From: Panorpa germanica
Lineage: Eukaryota > Arthropoda > Insecta > Mecoptera > Panorpidae
Direction of reading: 5' to 3'
DNA length: 64,000 bases
NCBI GenBank assembly: GCA_963678705.1
Contig: OY783221.1
Coordinates: 4,836,001 to 4,900,000, forward strand
Program-made: the position numbers and the translations under genes
Part shown: one piece after another, positions 11,941 to 24,827 of the stretch
How positions within the stretch are numbered: the stretch's first letter is position 1
Layout: each line of letters begins with the position of its first letter
Notes under the pieces: generated by a model
The model's input: the letters and a program-made list of their open reading frames with translations, nothing else
Told to the model about the DNA's origin: nothing
Database searches by the model: none

Positions 11941-14900
11941 GCTTTCACAATTTCTTTATATTTATATTAACCTATTCTTAATACTCAGTTTGCAAATGAA
12001 ACTCAAAAATGACATTAAAAGTTAAAAAATTACAGAAAATACTTTTGTGCTACACTATTTTCAAAAATTTTTCATATTTTATGCATAATTAAGTTTTTAT
12101 AAACATTTTCCGTAATCTTATCCCAATATGTTGTTAATTTAGATACAACTTACTTAGCTTAGTACAGTCATTACAACAAGGAGGTATCGTATTGTTTTAA
12201 TGTGGAATTTAAACGTTAGAAATTACACAATTGCATCTGCAGTTTCTTTTGTACAATATTTCTAAAAATGTCAATGTTTTTACATTTCTTTTAATCAGTA
12301 TTTTAATTCATAAAATAAAAAAGGTTCTTAAACAAGGAGACTCACACTTTTACCTCTCTTACAGTTGAGATATCAATTGTAATTTTCTATTCAAGAAATA
12401 ATGTTAGCCTCGTTAATTTTTTCTTAATTTGCGATGTAAAAAAAATTAAGTTGATCTCTCATTAGAACCGTATACGCGTGACATAAGTGAGTCAATGACA
12501 TGTGTGTATAAGTACGGTTTCAATGTGAGAGCACTCTTATTTCAATATTTAGGTACCATTACTACAAAAGAACGTGAGAACGATATAGATTAAATATAAT
12601 TTAATTTAATATAAATATCGAAATTGAAAATTCTTATTGAAAACCGGCGGTGTTATATTGAGTTTTTTGTTAGTTAAATGCGACTTGTGTAGTACCGTAT
12701 ACCTAAAAACATATTTGTTTAAACGAACAGAAAGAATTTTTAAATTGAAAAATAAAATCCATTTTATTCAATCTTAGAAATACCTTGTATTTCAATGTTC
12801 CTTGTACTGCATAACTATCAATACAATAGCTTACAATACCTTTTTAACTCTTTAGGATTCATAATACAAAATATAATATTTTTCTATAGCATTTTAAATA
12901 TTCCAAATACAATATTTTCTGATATCTCTCTTTATACTATACTACCCTTTATATTGTACCTTATTACTTTTTTTTTATCATGCTTACATCTTTTTATTTG
13001 AAATTTACTTATATTTATATCTTATAAAAGATTCACAATTCTACAGGTACAATCTGAACGTCTGTAATACATTGACAGAGTTAAGAATTCAATATTACAA
13101 AAAGAAAAAAATAAGAAGTAAAATTCTTGCTTTATTATGGGTGTAGTATAATAAGGGTTGTTATTAAATTTTTTGCATTTAATATCTAAGGAAATAAAAG
13201 AATTGTCACGGATTAGGACAGATATGTACATAAAGAAATCCTTTTGTCAATTTTCTACACTGTTTTTTATTTTGAAAAATGTATAAGACAACCAGGTGAT
13301 CAGGAAAACATTCGGCAGTATTTTTAATTGGTATTACTTAAAGGATATTGTTCAACGAAACTCATACTTACTTAAATTCAATTTTATTTCGGAAAAACTT
13401 GGTTTTTACAGATATGCACCTTTGTGCAAACACCCTATAATATATTACCATGAAGCAACTTAGGACAATTGTTCTTCTTATTGAAACATGTTTTCACTAC
13501 ATTTTTCACGAATGTCTTCATCACTCTCATGTAGCTACAGTCAATTGTCAGCCGACGACTGAAAAACCACATAAAATTATTCATTAAACTTATCTCCTGA
13601 CGAATCAGATATATTATACGTTTAGGATGGTTTGTTGCCGATCTGAAATATTATAAATTCCATTTAGTGTTTTATAAAAGCTCTATAAACATTTAAATGA
13701 CGTGTGATAAATTTGCAACACTATGTATTTAAAAGTACTTAATTGTGCATACTTCAGTTAAGAAAATAGTTTAGTTATGATAAACTATTTACATAATAAA
13801 TAATAATCTATAAACTTATAGATAATATACCAGCTACATATCAAAGTGAAAATATAATTTAACATTTTCAGAAACAGACTATTCAATTTCCGGGAAATGA
13901 TAGACTTTAAACTTATGTTTCATATTTGTTTTTACTTGGAAGTTTTCAATACTAAGAATAATTGAATACTTCAACTTTCATAAGAACAGGGTGGGTCGAA
14001 CATAACACCCTATTTTCTGTAGAGAAATTGTTTAGGATTATATTCTATTAACTTTTCTTTATATATTATATTATATAATATCATAACCACAATAGAAATC
14101 TGACTTTGAAATACAATTATAAACAGAATTCACTTTAAAATAAAATTCGTCACATTTTCTGCACTTAATAAAGCTCAAGTGTGTTCAAGTTCAAGATTAT
14201 GTAATGTTACATGTTAGTGACTGTGTAACAGAATTATGTTAAACTTCGAAAAATAATAAAGCGTTAGTTAAAAATATTACGTTAAATAATAGATGAAATT
14301 ACGTTTTGTGTTTAAAAGAAGTAATTAATTTTACAGTACAACTTTTACAGATCATAAATTACATTATAAAAATGCGAGAGTGTTGAATAATAGGAGACAC
14401 CCTGTAGATTGTGAAAGCCGTTTATTTACTACTTGTGTTTGCTTGTTTGTTTGTTCTATATCGATTTGACAAATGATTAATATGTCATATCGTTCGCTAC
14501 TCTATACATATTTTCAGAAACAAACAATCAAACGATGAAAACAATGAATAAGTGCAACTGAAGAAAACTTCAAACAAAAAATAAAATAAAATCATTTCTA
14601 AGAATGATTTGTTACTTTTATACTAGTTATGTTTCTTGTTAAGAGATGGCGTTGTTTATTTCAACATTTATACGAGTATATGAAACTACAGTACTTTTTA
14701 GTAAAAGTAATTAATAACAATCATTTAAATTTTGAAGTTTTGTGCAACAATAGAACAATAAGCAGCTAATGGTGTATTATTTATTTATTTTGTGTGAGGT
14801 GCATTACTAGTAAGTGTTGTTAGAGAATATGTTAAGTCATTGTACGGTCTCGATAGGACGCCGTAACTTAAGACAGGACATAAGACACGGTTTCTATACT

Positions 14901-15109
14901 ACTACCTTATTGATATATTAACAATTATGGTAAATAAAAAGTATTGTCGATGGAACAGTGAAATTATTGTTATCATCCGTATATCAGACACAAATACGTA
15001 TCTAGATACATGCTGTAACGTATCTGTAACGTATATTTACTACATCTGAATCTCAATACAAAACGTAGAGTTCGTCTCGGTATTTCACCTTTCGAATATA
15101 AGTATAATA
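11941..15109. other. Intergenic, no gene seen
   Basis: AT-rich with chance open frames near 12795 and 13022 only. No repeat with a second copy in the window was identified. Confidence 0.4.
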
Positions 15110-15212
15110 CAATTATTTATTCTAATGATATTTTTTTTGTTTTAGGTATCGCAGAGATCTGTAGCCTGTAGTAAAGGTAAGATCTCAAAAATGTTTACTC
15201 TTTAACTTTAAC
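15110..15212 (+). repeat. Repeat pair with splice-site-like flanks, copy 1
   Basis: Matches 44312-44404 over about 100 bases. In the centre TTTTAG precedes 31 bases (15146-15176) that end AAAG before GTAAGAT, so the block looks like acceptor, small exon, donor. The same arrangement is kept in the second copy, where the core is 32 bases. Confidence 0.5.
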
Positions 15213-15240
15213 CGCCTTACATATAAACCTGTTATAAAAC

Positions 15241-15299
15241 TTATACCAGGTATAAACTGATAATAAGCCTATCCGCACGGACTTTATACCCGGTATAAA
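15241..15299. repeat. Two related dyads TTATACC-n-GGTATAA
   Basis: TTATACCAGGTATAA (15241-15255) and TTTATACCCGGTATAAA (15283-15299) are each perfect inverted repeats around one base, 27 bases apart. They could be protein-binding dyads or the end of a degraded MITE. Confidence 0.5.
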
Positions 15300-15544
15300 T
15301 GTGGCGGTAAATGTTTAATTATTAATTATAAACAAAATAAAAACATAACATAAGAATTTTATGTTTTTTTTTTGGGTATTGCATTACTCACACAAAAGCG
15401 CGGGTTTGTACTATAAGATCTCTAACTTCTTGGAGCCATCGCTTAATTTGCAAGACATACATTTTGCTACACCCCACTCCACTACCCGTTATTATAACAG
15501 TTTGCGGATTCATGCCTTTTCATATAACATATTCATATTTTTTT

Positions 15545-15655
15545 AAATGTTTTAAATAATACTTCATGGGCTTCTTAGAACCACGGTCCTTTTTTCGTTC
15601 TTCTTACTTCATTTTATTTACATTTTACCTATTTACATTTCATTTATTATTACAA
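15545..15655 (+). repeat. Dispersed repeat B, copy 2
   Basis: The second copy of the repeat at 7285-7393, same orientation. Confidence 0.6.
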
Positions 15656-16404
15656 CATATTCATATACAAGTATATTTTAAAAATTACAAAAATTGGTTT
15701 GGTAAAAATCTTAAATTACAAAATGGATAACAGAGTGGGGTGGATGCAAGGAGGTGAGTTCAACACAGCTTTTATAGTTGACCATATAGCGTGATAGAAA
15801 CAACTATTTTAAAGAAAACTATTTAAATAATGGCACAGTCTTAATAAAATAAAATATAAACTATTACTCGTATAATTTCTGTTGATAATTAGTTTCCAAG
15901 AATTGCATCGACTGAACTCCAGTATCAGAACTCTTAGCCTTTTATTCTGTAAACCCTTATCCCTCCTCCCTATTCTCCTCACTACTTTTTATACTCAACA
16001 AGTCATACGATATAATGAACTTACGAGTACGAGTACATACCATACAATCTGGTATTAGAGTACACGTTCTCGTACCATGCTAACAGTATACCTAACCTGA
16101 GGTTATCGTGTAGCGTTCAGAAAGAATTACTGATAATTATATAACTAGTTATTTTGTTTCGATAATAACAACTTAAGTAGTATGGAACGAACTTAATAGT
16201 CAATAGGAACTGATAAGCAAAATGGTTGACAGATTAAATGGTCCGTCGTGATCCGTCTACATTCAGAAGTGTAAATATACGCCTTGCACGATACTTACGG
16301 TTATTTTGTACAGGGGGGAAATCAGGGAAGTGGGTGATATCTGAAACAACCGTTTTAATTGGATAAAATAAAATTTATGACATGTTGATGGGCTTCCTAT
16401 CTTA

Positions 16405-16695
16405 TAATTGTAATTTGCCCATGTCCCTATCAATCTTTAACGCACCACTGACTTAAGCTTTGATAGTAACTCAAACTAGTCATTGGTATTATTGTAAATT
16501 GTATTGTAATAGTATTGGTAAATTAAAATTTAGTGCTCACTCAATTCAAATTTGACGATGTCCTTAAAAAGTTGTAACACATTACTATGTTAAGCATTGA
16601 GGGTTGCCTAAATTAATCGTTTGTAAACTGATTACTGTGGTATGAATATCAAAACTTGAATTGAGGGGCGCCAAAATTCAAATTGGCTGGGTCCC
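16405..16695. repeat. Degraded repeat cluster with two CACCACTG termini
   Basis: CGCACCACTG ends at 16450 and GCACCACTG near 16691. Each is preceded by a similar ATTTG-n-GTCCCTAT stretch, and a third related segment (ATTCAAATTTGACGATGTCC) lies near 16543-16563. These look like overlapping remains of MITEs with CAGTGGTGC ends, but left ends and target duplications were not found. Confidence 0.35.
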
Positions 16696-16984
16696 TATGA
16701 AGCACCACTGAGTTAAAGAAAAAAAAATTTGACGGAATTTATTAAATAGTATTTAAGGAATTAGATATTAGGTAAATATTAGGTATTAAATGTGCCCCTC
16801 TGGATCGAGCACGGTGAATTTTATCACAAGCATCAACGGCCCTTTATTGTAAAACCTGTATACATATTAGTACAGTGTTAGACTCGTTTTGAAATTTCGG
16901 TTTAAGGTAAGAAAATAAAGTTTTCTTCTCTGATTTTTAATAACTTACAAATCGCCTGGAACTTGACGTCTGGAACCCTACCAA

Positions 16985-17250
16985 CATTTTTTTAATTTGA
17001 GTAAGATTTTTCGAAGCACGTTCTAAGCCACAGGTAGAAAATATATTTAGGTACGTTCGAGAAAAGAAATTTCGTATTTTAAAGCTTAAGTTTATGAAGC
17101 TTTTGAAGCTTTCGTCTCCGTTTTTGATACAAAATGCCTTCGAAACGGATACTCTTTTCTTTCGTTGTCCATAAGTCACCCTATATGTGTCGCCCAAATG
17201 TCGATTGCTATACTGGGTCGAGGTCTTGAATTGTTTGTAGGGAACTATAT
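16985..17250 (+). repeat. Dispersed repeat A, copy 2
   Basis: Aligns with 8597-8935, keeping GAAGCACGTTCTAAGCCAC, GTAGAAAATATATTT and TCGCCCAAATGTCG. It has an internal insertion of about 30 bases and lacks about 40 bases of copy 1 before GAATTGTTTGTAGGG. Confidence 0.65.
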
Positions 17251-17976
17251 ATCTAAAACTGTGTTTAAAGATATTTTATAACATATTTTATCCATGTTGT
17301 AATTACATACAAGAGTCATAATAAAACCATTTAAATTGCTCTAAATTTGTCTATAAACATGTTTTTAAAATACGACTACTTTAGTTTATTTTGCCATTTC
17401 AAACTCTGTTTTATTTAACCATTAACGTTTATCTTACACTCAACACGTCTAGTAATTAAGAGCATGCCGTAAAAAAACCACCGATGTGAGAGCAGCGGGA
17501 ATTACGCTTATATAAAATAAATGCTGATTTAGAAATAACCCCATTCGTATAAATCAAATTAAAAATAATAATAATGGTATATAATAAAAAGTATGAAAAC
17601 AGTTCATGGTTCGTATGGTATATACGAGTATATACAGGTTCTGTGTTACATAAGTCGGTATATTTTTACTAAAAGTAGATTACAACACTCTGGCATCTCC
17701 GTAGTCTGTATCGTTGAAGCTGCAACGAAAGGATGCTGGAACGAAAAATAAAATGAAAAAAAAAAAAGAATTAATGTCGTAACGTTAAACGTGTGTGCAC
17801 ACTTTAAATTTATGAGCGTTTAAAAAATATATTTTACTTGTAATTACAAAGAAAAACAATTAATTTAATAGGTGTGTTTTAGAGTTATTAATTTCAAAAA
17901 CATTTGCTTCGAGATAATATTAACTCTTATTGTAGGTTTAATCTTGGTTTTTTTAGTATTAGCGAAAGTAGCATAT

Positions 17977-18022
17977 TATTAGGGGCGATAAAAGGCTTCG
18001 TGCCTAGGAAGCCCGAGAAATC
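17977..18022 (+). repeat. Conserved 46-bp repeat C, copy 1
   Basis: ATTAGGGGCGATAAAAGGCT followed by TCGTGCCTAGGAAGCCCGAG. It recurs at 48159-48204 with only two differences up to GAGAAAT. In this copy GGCTTC and GAAGCC can pair as a 6-bp stem with an 8-base loop. Confidence 0.7.
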
Positions 18023-18113
18023 ATAATTAAAAAAAAATCTTAGTGTTTCTGTGTAATAGGCTATTCGACCATTATTTATTTATTATATATTTTATATTTG
18101 CGACGTTGTGAAC

Positions 18114-18130
18114 ACACACACACACACACA
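18114..18130 (+). repeat. AC dinucleotide microsatellite
   Basis: A short pure AC run. Confidence 0.8.
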
Positions 18131-18420
18131 AAGCTGGAAGTTGGATTTCGTTCGTCGTCTTACTTCCGCCATTCAACCCATCTTCCACTGCTGCTTGCCT
18201 AAACAGTTTCAATGCTCTTCCTTCCCATTTCTTTTACTTTTCTATTGAGTCTTCCCATTTTTTGAATTTCCTTTTTATTTCTTGTCCTATCCTATGCATA
18301 TTTGTTAATTATTCTCCCACTCCTTCATCTTTGCTAACAACTCCCTTTTCCGAAGCTTTTTTTTATTCCATTCTTCTCTTCTTGCCGAGCTAGGTTTTGT
18401 TTGCTTCTCTACGCAGTGTG
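18131..18420 (-). repeat. Pyrimidine-rich block, possible reverse copy of the purine-rich repeat
   Basis: The plus strand is dominated by CTT/TCC runs. The reverse complement shows partial similarity to 5195-5330. It is interrupted by stops in every frame, with no intact ORF. Confidence 0.3.
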
Positions 18421-20262
18421 AATTTATAGATGCCATTCTATTTATATTTTTATATCTAAGATAAGTGTAGTTTCACCAAGAATTGAATATAGCCACAATT
18501 ATTTCTATTCAATTATTGTTCCTATCGTTAAGTAAGATCTCAATGCTCGGGGAATTCAGTTTATTTAACAACTTAAGAGCTTAAGTTTTCTGAATCATTT
18601 CGATTTTGTTTAATTACTTACATATGGTCACTAATTGTGACTTTCAAACAAGACTGTTTCTTATTAAGCTTGAGCAAGTTAACTACCCCGGTTACATTTG
18701 TTGTCAGTTAGTTGTGTTTAGTCTTGATAAACCTAGATTGAAGAACATATTTTTTAGGTTCAATTTCAGTTATACCATAACAGAGTTATTTTAACGGAGA
18801 ATTGAAAAAACGGCTTTTAGTATGCTTCAGAGTATGTATTGTCAATGACCCGACCCGTGCACACATTTAAAAATAAACCCAAAAAGTTCAATCTCTAAGC
18901 ATGAATTCAGACTATATATTTTAATATACTCGTACATAATTTATATTCCACTGGTTTCACCATATCACACCACGGCGTACTCGTAATTCTCTATAACCCT
19001 GGCAATGACTCATGTTTGGAGAACAATGCAATAAAAAAATCTCTACAAAAATACTAAACATGTACAATATACTCGTATGCAGTATTGTACGTACTGCAGT
19101 ATGCATTTATAGCACTCCACAGTCTTTCGGTTATTTGCCCAACGAATTATAAAAATGCTTCTATTTTATAAATTCAGGCGGTGGTATTTATGCTAATTAT
19201 TGTGAGTATATTTTGTGTTCTGTCAGAGATTTGAATCCATTCGATTTCAAATAGAGAAACTATTTATTTAATGGAATAATTGTATTTACAATTGTATCTA
19301 TCGGGGATCCAACCCAAAGACACAGCAGGCAAATATAAATGCTCTCGTTCACTGCTTAGTTCTTAACTTATTTTACTTGACAACTAAGAGCAGTCTGACA
19401 CTGCAATGTGACGACGACTTTTACAGTGTAATGTATTATAGCTATAATTTAATTATTAACTTACCTATTTACCTCCACCTAGAATGTAGAGTTAGGAATA
19501 TTTACCATTTCGTTATCTGTGATTTATTGTTCTTCTAATATGTCTTTCTGCGTCGCATTATTTTTATAACCTGCGTGAAAAACAGTGCGTTAATAAAAAG
19601 TTTTATTATTGAAATATTAATTAATTAAATACTCGTACATACCTGGATTAATACGGGCATTAAAATGTTTATGTTTGCCAACCTTTTATCAAAATTAAAA
19701 CACTTTTACGCCTGATAAAATGATTAAATCTTAAAAATTCGGTACAACATAGTTTTTAATATAGTGGTAGATAATATCTGCTTAATATCTCTATACATAT
19801 AATCTATACAAATCTATTTTAATGGTTTTTTATCAAAATTTAGAGTGAATCAGTAAGAGCTACTTATTTTGATTTTTAAATAAAAGGTAGATGAACTATA
19901 ACATTGCTGATTTCTTTTAAACTCATTGTAGAACTAATACAAGTGTATTACAAGTTCTCATATGTATAAAATATAACACTACTTTATTGAGCTTTGGTTT
20001 TTCTAACGCCTCAATGTTTGAGCGCAGAAATCATCACAGCACAGCACATCAAAACTAATTTACTGTCTTTATAAGACTATATGTGCTAAATTCTATATAT
20101 CAAAGTTACACTTGTGCAAAATATGGTAGAATTTAAAACAATTAGGCTTTATTGATACACTCTCTACTGATAATGTAACGATATCTATTATTAAACATTC
20201 TGAATAGACTAAAGCCAAATAAACATAAAGACAAAATTCAAAAAGGTAAATTCAAAATGATC
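18421..20262. other. Intergenic before the protease cluster, no gene seen
   Basis: AT-rich. The only notable thing is four TACTCGTA octamers between 18.9 and 19.7 kb. Confidence 0.4.
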
Positions 20263-20268
20263 TTTATT
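20263..20268 (-). terminator. Poly(A) signal AATAAA of cluster gene 1
   Basis: AATAAA on the minus strand about 55 bases after the TAA of the protease gene. Position and sequence fit a normal eukaryotic cleavage/polyadenylation signal. Confidence 0.6.
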
Positions 20269-20320
20269 AAGTTTATCTTATCTGATTTAAGTTAAAGTAT
20301 TAAACTTAAGAAAACAACAT

Positions 20321-21655
20321 TTATGGTCGGATGCGAAGATCGGAATTTAGTGCAATCCAATCTAGATAGGAAGTCACACGTGCAAAAACAGAAGGCCACC
20401 CTCTCTCGCATCCAAGTGCAATACCAAATGAAACAACACCAATCTTAAAATTAGAAAAATGCATCAATATCTGCTCTTATTAATAATATAAATTAATTGA
20501 ATTAATATTTACCTGGGTACTTTGACCATCAGATTCTGTTATAGTTAAGGGACCTCCTGAGTCACCCTGAAATTTTATAAATGTAAAACCGTAAATTTAG
20601 AAAAGATGTCTTCGTAATTTTGTTATTTACTTACGCTGCATGTATTGCGTCCACCTGATCCACTCATACAGATGTGACTCGACCAAATGCTATTGAAGAA
20701 CCATACGTTGCAGTTGCGGTTGGTGATAATTGGCTGTCTGACATAACGTAGAACTGGGCTTATTGCATTTGAAGCTAAAATGTAATTGATCAATAATTAC
20801 AACTTAAAGCAAGAATCAAATTATTAACTGGATATATATAGCAGGAAGAAACGTACCATCTGATGGGATTCCCCACCCAGCTACTGTAGATAATTGATCA
20901 ACAAAAGTTAAATCTCTTTGACTAAAGGATGGAAGACGGATAACTTGAATGTATTCTGCAAAAATAGAAATATTTTGAGAATGGAAAACATTGTGAAATA
21001 TTGCAGTAAAATGTAAAATCACAAATCGATCCTACGATTTAGTTCAATTTCTACAGGTAAATAAATCAACGCAATGTCGTTCATAAGTGTATCAGGATTC
21101 CAAAGCCGATGGATAACGATATCAGTCGTAGTTACACGAGCTTGAGTAGGTTCATCTTCATTGGTAAGATTATGTGCTCCAAAAACCAGAGTGAAGCTTC
21201 TTACACTGTGGAATTATATTCAAATTATTCGATGTACTTAATATGTTTTCGAATAAATAATAAATAAATTACTTGCGAATATCTAGACAATGAGCTGCTG
21301 TCAAGACAAATCGTTGTGAAATTAATGAGCCTCCACAATATCCAACTCCAGTCAGGCCAACGTTCATTAATACTCCCACCTAACATTCACCAAGTAATTT
21401 AATACAGAAATATTTCTGAAATTTTAAAGTACTCATATCATCTTCACTTACCTGGTAAGGGAATTCATGAGGTACAGCTTCTAAACCTCCAACAATTCGT
21501 CCTGCTCCCAAATCAGAGGGTCGTTCTAGTTGGGGATACTTATCCCAGAAAGATGGAAAAGCATATATTGGCTTTACTTTAGACCAGTCAATTTTCTCAG
21601 ATGCAGCTGTTGTAGCTGCTGCCACTAAAAACGCTAAAACAATTATCACCTTCAT
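20321..21655 (-). CDS. Secreted S1A serine protease, brachyurin/chymotrypsin-like (cluster gene 1)
   Basis: A complete zymogen of 298 codons in seven coding exons: 21452-21655, 21273-21379, 21036-21205, 20857-20955, 20635-20774, 20513-20566 and 20321-20443. All junctions are GT-AG, with phases 0,2,1,1,0,0. The start is the ATG at 21655 (MKVIIVLAF), not an in-frame ATG 33 bases upstream, because the paralogs all begin MKV/MKI. Residues 1 to about 18 are a signal peptide. The propeptide runs to Arg53, before IVGG. The catalytic triad is His98 (TAAHC), Asp147 (NDIAL) and Ser243 (GDSGGP), and all six core cysteines are present. In chymotrypsin numbering the S1 pocket reads Asn189, Thr190, Ser192, Gly216 and Ser226. 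Asn189 is unusual: trypsins have Asp, chymotrypsins Ser and crab collagenase Gly. Substrate preference cannot be predicted with confidence. A likely poly(A) signal lies at 20263-20268. This is the most diverged cluster member. Confidence 0.93.
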
Positions 21656-21699
21656 GATGAAGTTCTTGCACAGAATGATATGAAACACATTTTAATTCA

Positions 21700-21745
21700 T
21701 TTATAAAGCCATCTAATTATCTTAAAAATTACAAGATTAGATTAT
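21700..21745 (-). promoter_or_regulatory. Promoter of cluster gene 1: TATA box and shared GATTAGATTAT box
   Basis: TATAAA on the minus strand (plus 21700-21705) lies about 45 bases before the ATG at 21655. The plus-strand box GATTAGATTAT (21735-21745) lies about 30 bases further upstream. The same two elements recur at matching distances in all five protease promoters. Confidence 0.6.
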
Positions 21746-22090
21746 ATGACAAACAATCAATTAGTTTTGGGTTTGATTTAATTTTATTAATGGAAAGATA
21801 CGCCTCCAGTGATTAGAATTTTATCATAAAGATTTAAAAAGTTGTTGCGGATATTTATTAGATATCTTTGCCACGTGTAATTAGGAATAAATAAAAACTT
21901 GTTGTCAGGTAAACAGATTTTAGAGTGAGACAGAGAGACAGAAAGAGACAATTTAAAACAAGATAAATATTTACATTCTGAGTTTTCTTTTATTTTTATT
22001 AGAAAGAACATTTACAAAAACATCGTAAGATTATTCTGATAACAAAATACATATCTCGTAAGCCATATTTATATAATCATTTGTTAATAT
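21746..22090. other. Spacer between cluster genes 1 and 2
   Basis: About 345 bases of AT-rich DNA between the gene 1 promoter and the stop codon of gene 2. Small open frames here are chance. I see no further exon or repeat. Confidence 0.5.
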
Positions 22091-23807
22091 TTATGGAAGA
22101 ATAGGAATGTTAGTTTTTGCGGAGATCCAATCAAGATGAGAAGTAACTCGCGTAAAAACTGCAGGCCAACCCAATTCGCAGCCCCCTCCATATCCAAATG
22201 ATGTAATACCAACCTAAAGAACAAATCACTTTGTATTCTTTTTATTAATTTTATAAATTTATTACCTAATTATTATAATTAAATATGCTTGGTTCTAAAG
22301 AAGATTATAGGAATAAAGGATAGGTTTGGGGGAAAAATAGAAATATGAAAGAGAGACAGGAACTTTTGAGATTAATGCTAACAATTATTAAGATATGTGT
22401 AATCCATACCTGAATTATTCCTCCATCATTTACAGATAGTGAGCCACCAGAATCTCCCTAAAAATTAATATAATGTATTTATTCAAATTAACAAAGCTTA
22501 GAATATTATAGTACTAACTCTGCATGTAGAGCTTCCTCCTGCTCCACTCATACAAATATGAATAGGTCTAACAAAACCAAGGTATCTCAAATTGCAATCC
22601 GGATTGCTGATAATTGGCTGTACCACGTATCTTAGAAACTCTTCTTTGTCAACCGCAGCTGTAATAAAACAAACTATGTAAACTGAACTTACATCATGAC
22701 AGTAATGTTTATAAAATATATTTACAATCGGAGGAAAGTCCCCATCCAGCTGCGACGGCCATTTCATCGGAAAAATCATTGTCTTGTTGAGAACGAGTTG
22801 GAAGACGTATGGGTTGAATTCGATCTAGAAGAGTTATCTATTAGATTAGTCGGAAAGGAAGTTGAAAAATCATTAATATAAGTTTCAAATAGTAATACCG
22901 TTGAATTCAACTCGAGGAATTCTCAGTATGGCGATATCACCGACTAGAGTATCAAAGTCCCAATCCTCATGCAGAATGCAATCAATTGGAGCAACGCGAA
23001 CTTGAGACGGTTCGGACGCATTCACAACGTGGTGAGCTCCAAGGATAACGTCGTAATCCTGGCAACTAGTGTTAAATAATTTAATAAAGAACGCTAAACA
23101 ACGAACTGTTAATACAGATGGTGTATCAATAAGGTATGACCTTTTTCTAACGACATATAAAACAACTAGAATAATTATATTTTTCTTATAATACAATTTG
23201 GATATGGAATGAATAGAGGAAGAACACAAAAACCGACAAGGAAAGATGGCAAAAAGATGGAAGCATCGGAACTGGTCTTATGAAACAATCACTTCCTATT
23301 GATACACCCTTCACCGTTACTCTTTCTTACTATTCAGTTAAAACACAATGGGCGGCAGTCATAACATATTCATTAGAGAGGATGGTTGCACCACAAGAGC
23401 CGGTACCTTCGTCAGTGTGCAGAAACAAACCAACCTGTAAATGCAACTTACTTTACCAATTTTCCTTTGATTAGGCTTTAGGCTGATACATAAATATAAA
23501 GATATAAAATGTATAACTTGATATAAATATATTAAATTATTACATAATATTATCAAATTGATACAATGAGTTCCTAATATCGGATACAACGACATCCTAA
23601 ATTTACCATGTGAGGAAATTGACCAGGTCTGCTTTCTGCCCCTCCTGTAATTCTTCCATCCACTCGTGTGGGTTTAGTCAGTTGTGGGTATTTTTCCAAA
23701 AATAGTGGTAGTTCATACATAGGTACTATTTTTGATGATTGAGTTGGAACAACAGCAGCTGAAGTAGCAGCTGCAAAGGATACCAGCAGGATAACGAAGA
23801 TCTTCAT
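22091..23807 (-). CDS. Secreted S1A serine protease, chymotrypsin-like, with two extra cysteines (cluster gene 2)
   Basis: 293 codons in seven exons: 23607-23807, 23331-23434, 22899-23065, 22726-22824, 22519-22658, 22410-22457 and 22091-22213. Introns are GT-AG with the same phases as the other copies. It begins MKIFVILLV, a signal peptide. The propeptide ends at Arg52 before ITGG, where the usual IVGG has Thr for Val. The triad is His96, Asp145 (GDIAI) and Ser240. The active-site motif is GDSGGS, with Ser replacing the near-invariant Pro198. The S1 pocket reads Ser189, Thr190, Arg192 and Ala226, so a chymotrypsin-type pocket with a basic residue at the rim. Exon 3 carries two cysteines absent from the other copies (Cys103 and Cys131), in addition to the three standard pairs. 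Exon 6 is two codons shorter than in the paralogs. It looks functional. Confidence 0.92.
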
Positions 23808-23852
23808 GTTTCTTGTACTCTTTCAAACAATCTACTAATTTTCTGAGCTGCT

Positions 23853-23915
23853 GTTTATAGCTTTATATGAAAATATCACAGCTATTATTAATAATCAATT
23901 ACTTGATAAGATTAT
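23853..23915 (-). promoter_or_regulatory. Promoter of cluster gene 2: tandem TATA boxes and GATA-containing box
   Basis: Two TATA-like elements on the minus strand (plus 23853-23859 and 23861-23867) lie 46-60 bases before the ATG at 23807. The upstream box reads GATAAGATTAT (23905-23915). It equals the box of the other promoters except for one base, which makes it a full GATA-factor site. A CAGCAGC run follows the proximal TATA, as in gene 4. Confidence 0.55.
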
Positions 23916-24827
23916 ACAACGGGAAATGGGAATAACACAATTGTTAAACAACATTTGATAATTTAATAATGATTTTATCACTTATGAAACTAATATGAGT
24001 CATTTCACAGCATAATTGTTTTTCAATTTTGATTACTATTTTCCGGACTCTCTGCTGAAACATTTTTTTAAGATATCTGTTACACGATCCGTAAATATTA
24101 AATACATCTTTACTTTTTGTATGTTTTTCTTTTTAAGAATATTTAACTCAAGTTATTGGAAAACTAGTCATATAAATTAAAGTGTTAAATAAATATGACT
24201 GAGCTTTATTAACATCAGAAAAACGTAAATATAACTCTAAGAATAATTTTTGTTATGTAACCTTACATTATGTAAGTATATATGAATATAAAAATGTTGT
24301 ATAATAGGTAAGCTTTTTTACCTTTATCTAAATTATGTTTTGCCAATGGCTTTATAAAGTTATAAAGTATGAATTTAGGTCATCAATTGCAAGAATAGTA
24401 TAGCGATATGCGTTATAATTTATTGCATATGTTTTAGTTAAAATTTAAATTTTAGTTTTATACTTTAGTTGCAGAAGTGTGAAAACTCCAGACATTTTAA
24501 AACTAAAACATATCCACCATCGACGTGTTCATAACATACAATCTGTCATAAATAAAATTAATTTTGCCTTAAAGAAACAAAAATAATTATATTAAATATA
24601 ATAATTTATATTAAATAAAGATAATAATTAATATTAAATTACACTAAGTACAATTAAAATTAGTATTGCAAGAGACGAATAAATTTAAAGGTAAAACATT
24701 AAATTAAACCTAAAACTTAAATTTACAACAGTGAATACTACTTAACGCACCACTTCTAGAATGTATTTCTTTGCTTAAATATTTTAAATATAATCCTTAA
24801 GACACTAAATTTTTATGAAATATACAA
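23916..24827. other. Spacer upstream of cluster gene 2
   Basis: About 0.9 kb of AT-rich DNA between the gene 2 promoter and the stop codon of the chitin-binding gene. No exon-like stretch, repeat or RNA gene recognised. Confidence 0.5.

Noticed and set aside
22696-22881. Plus-strand 61-codon frame in gene 2
   Set aside because: Antisense shadow of exon 4 and its intron; the minus strand encodes the protease.
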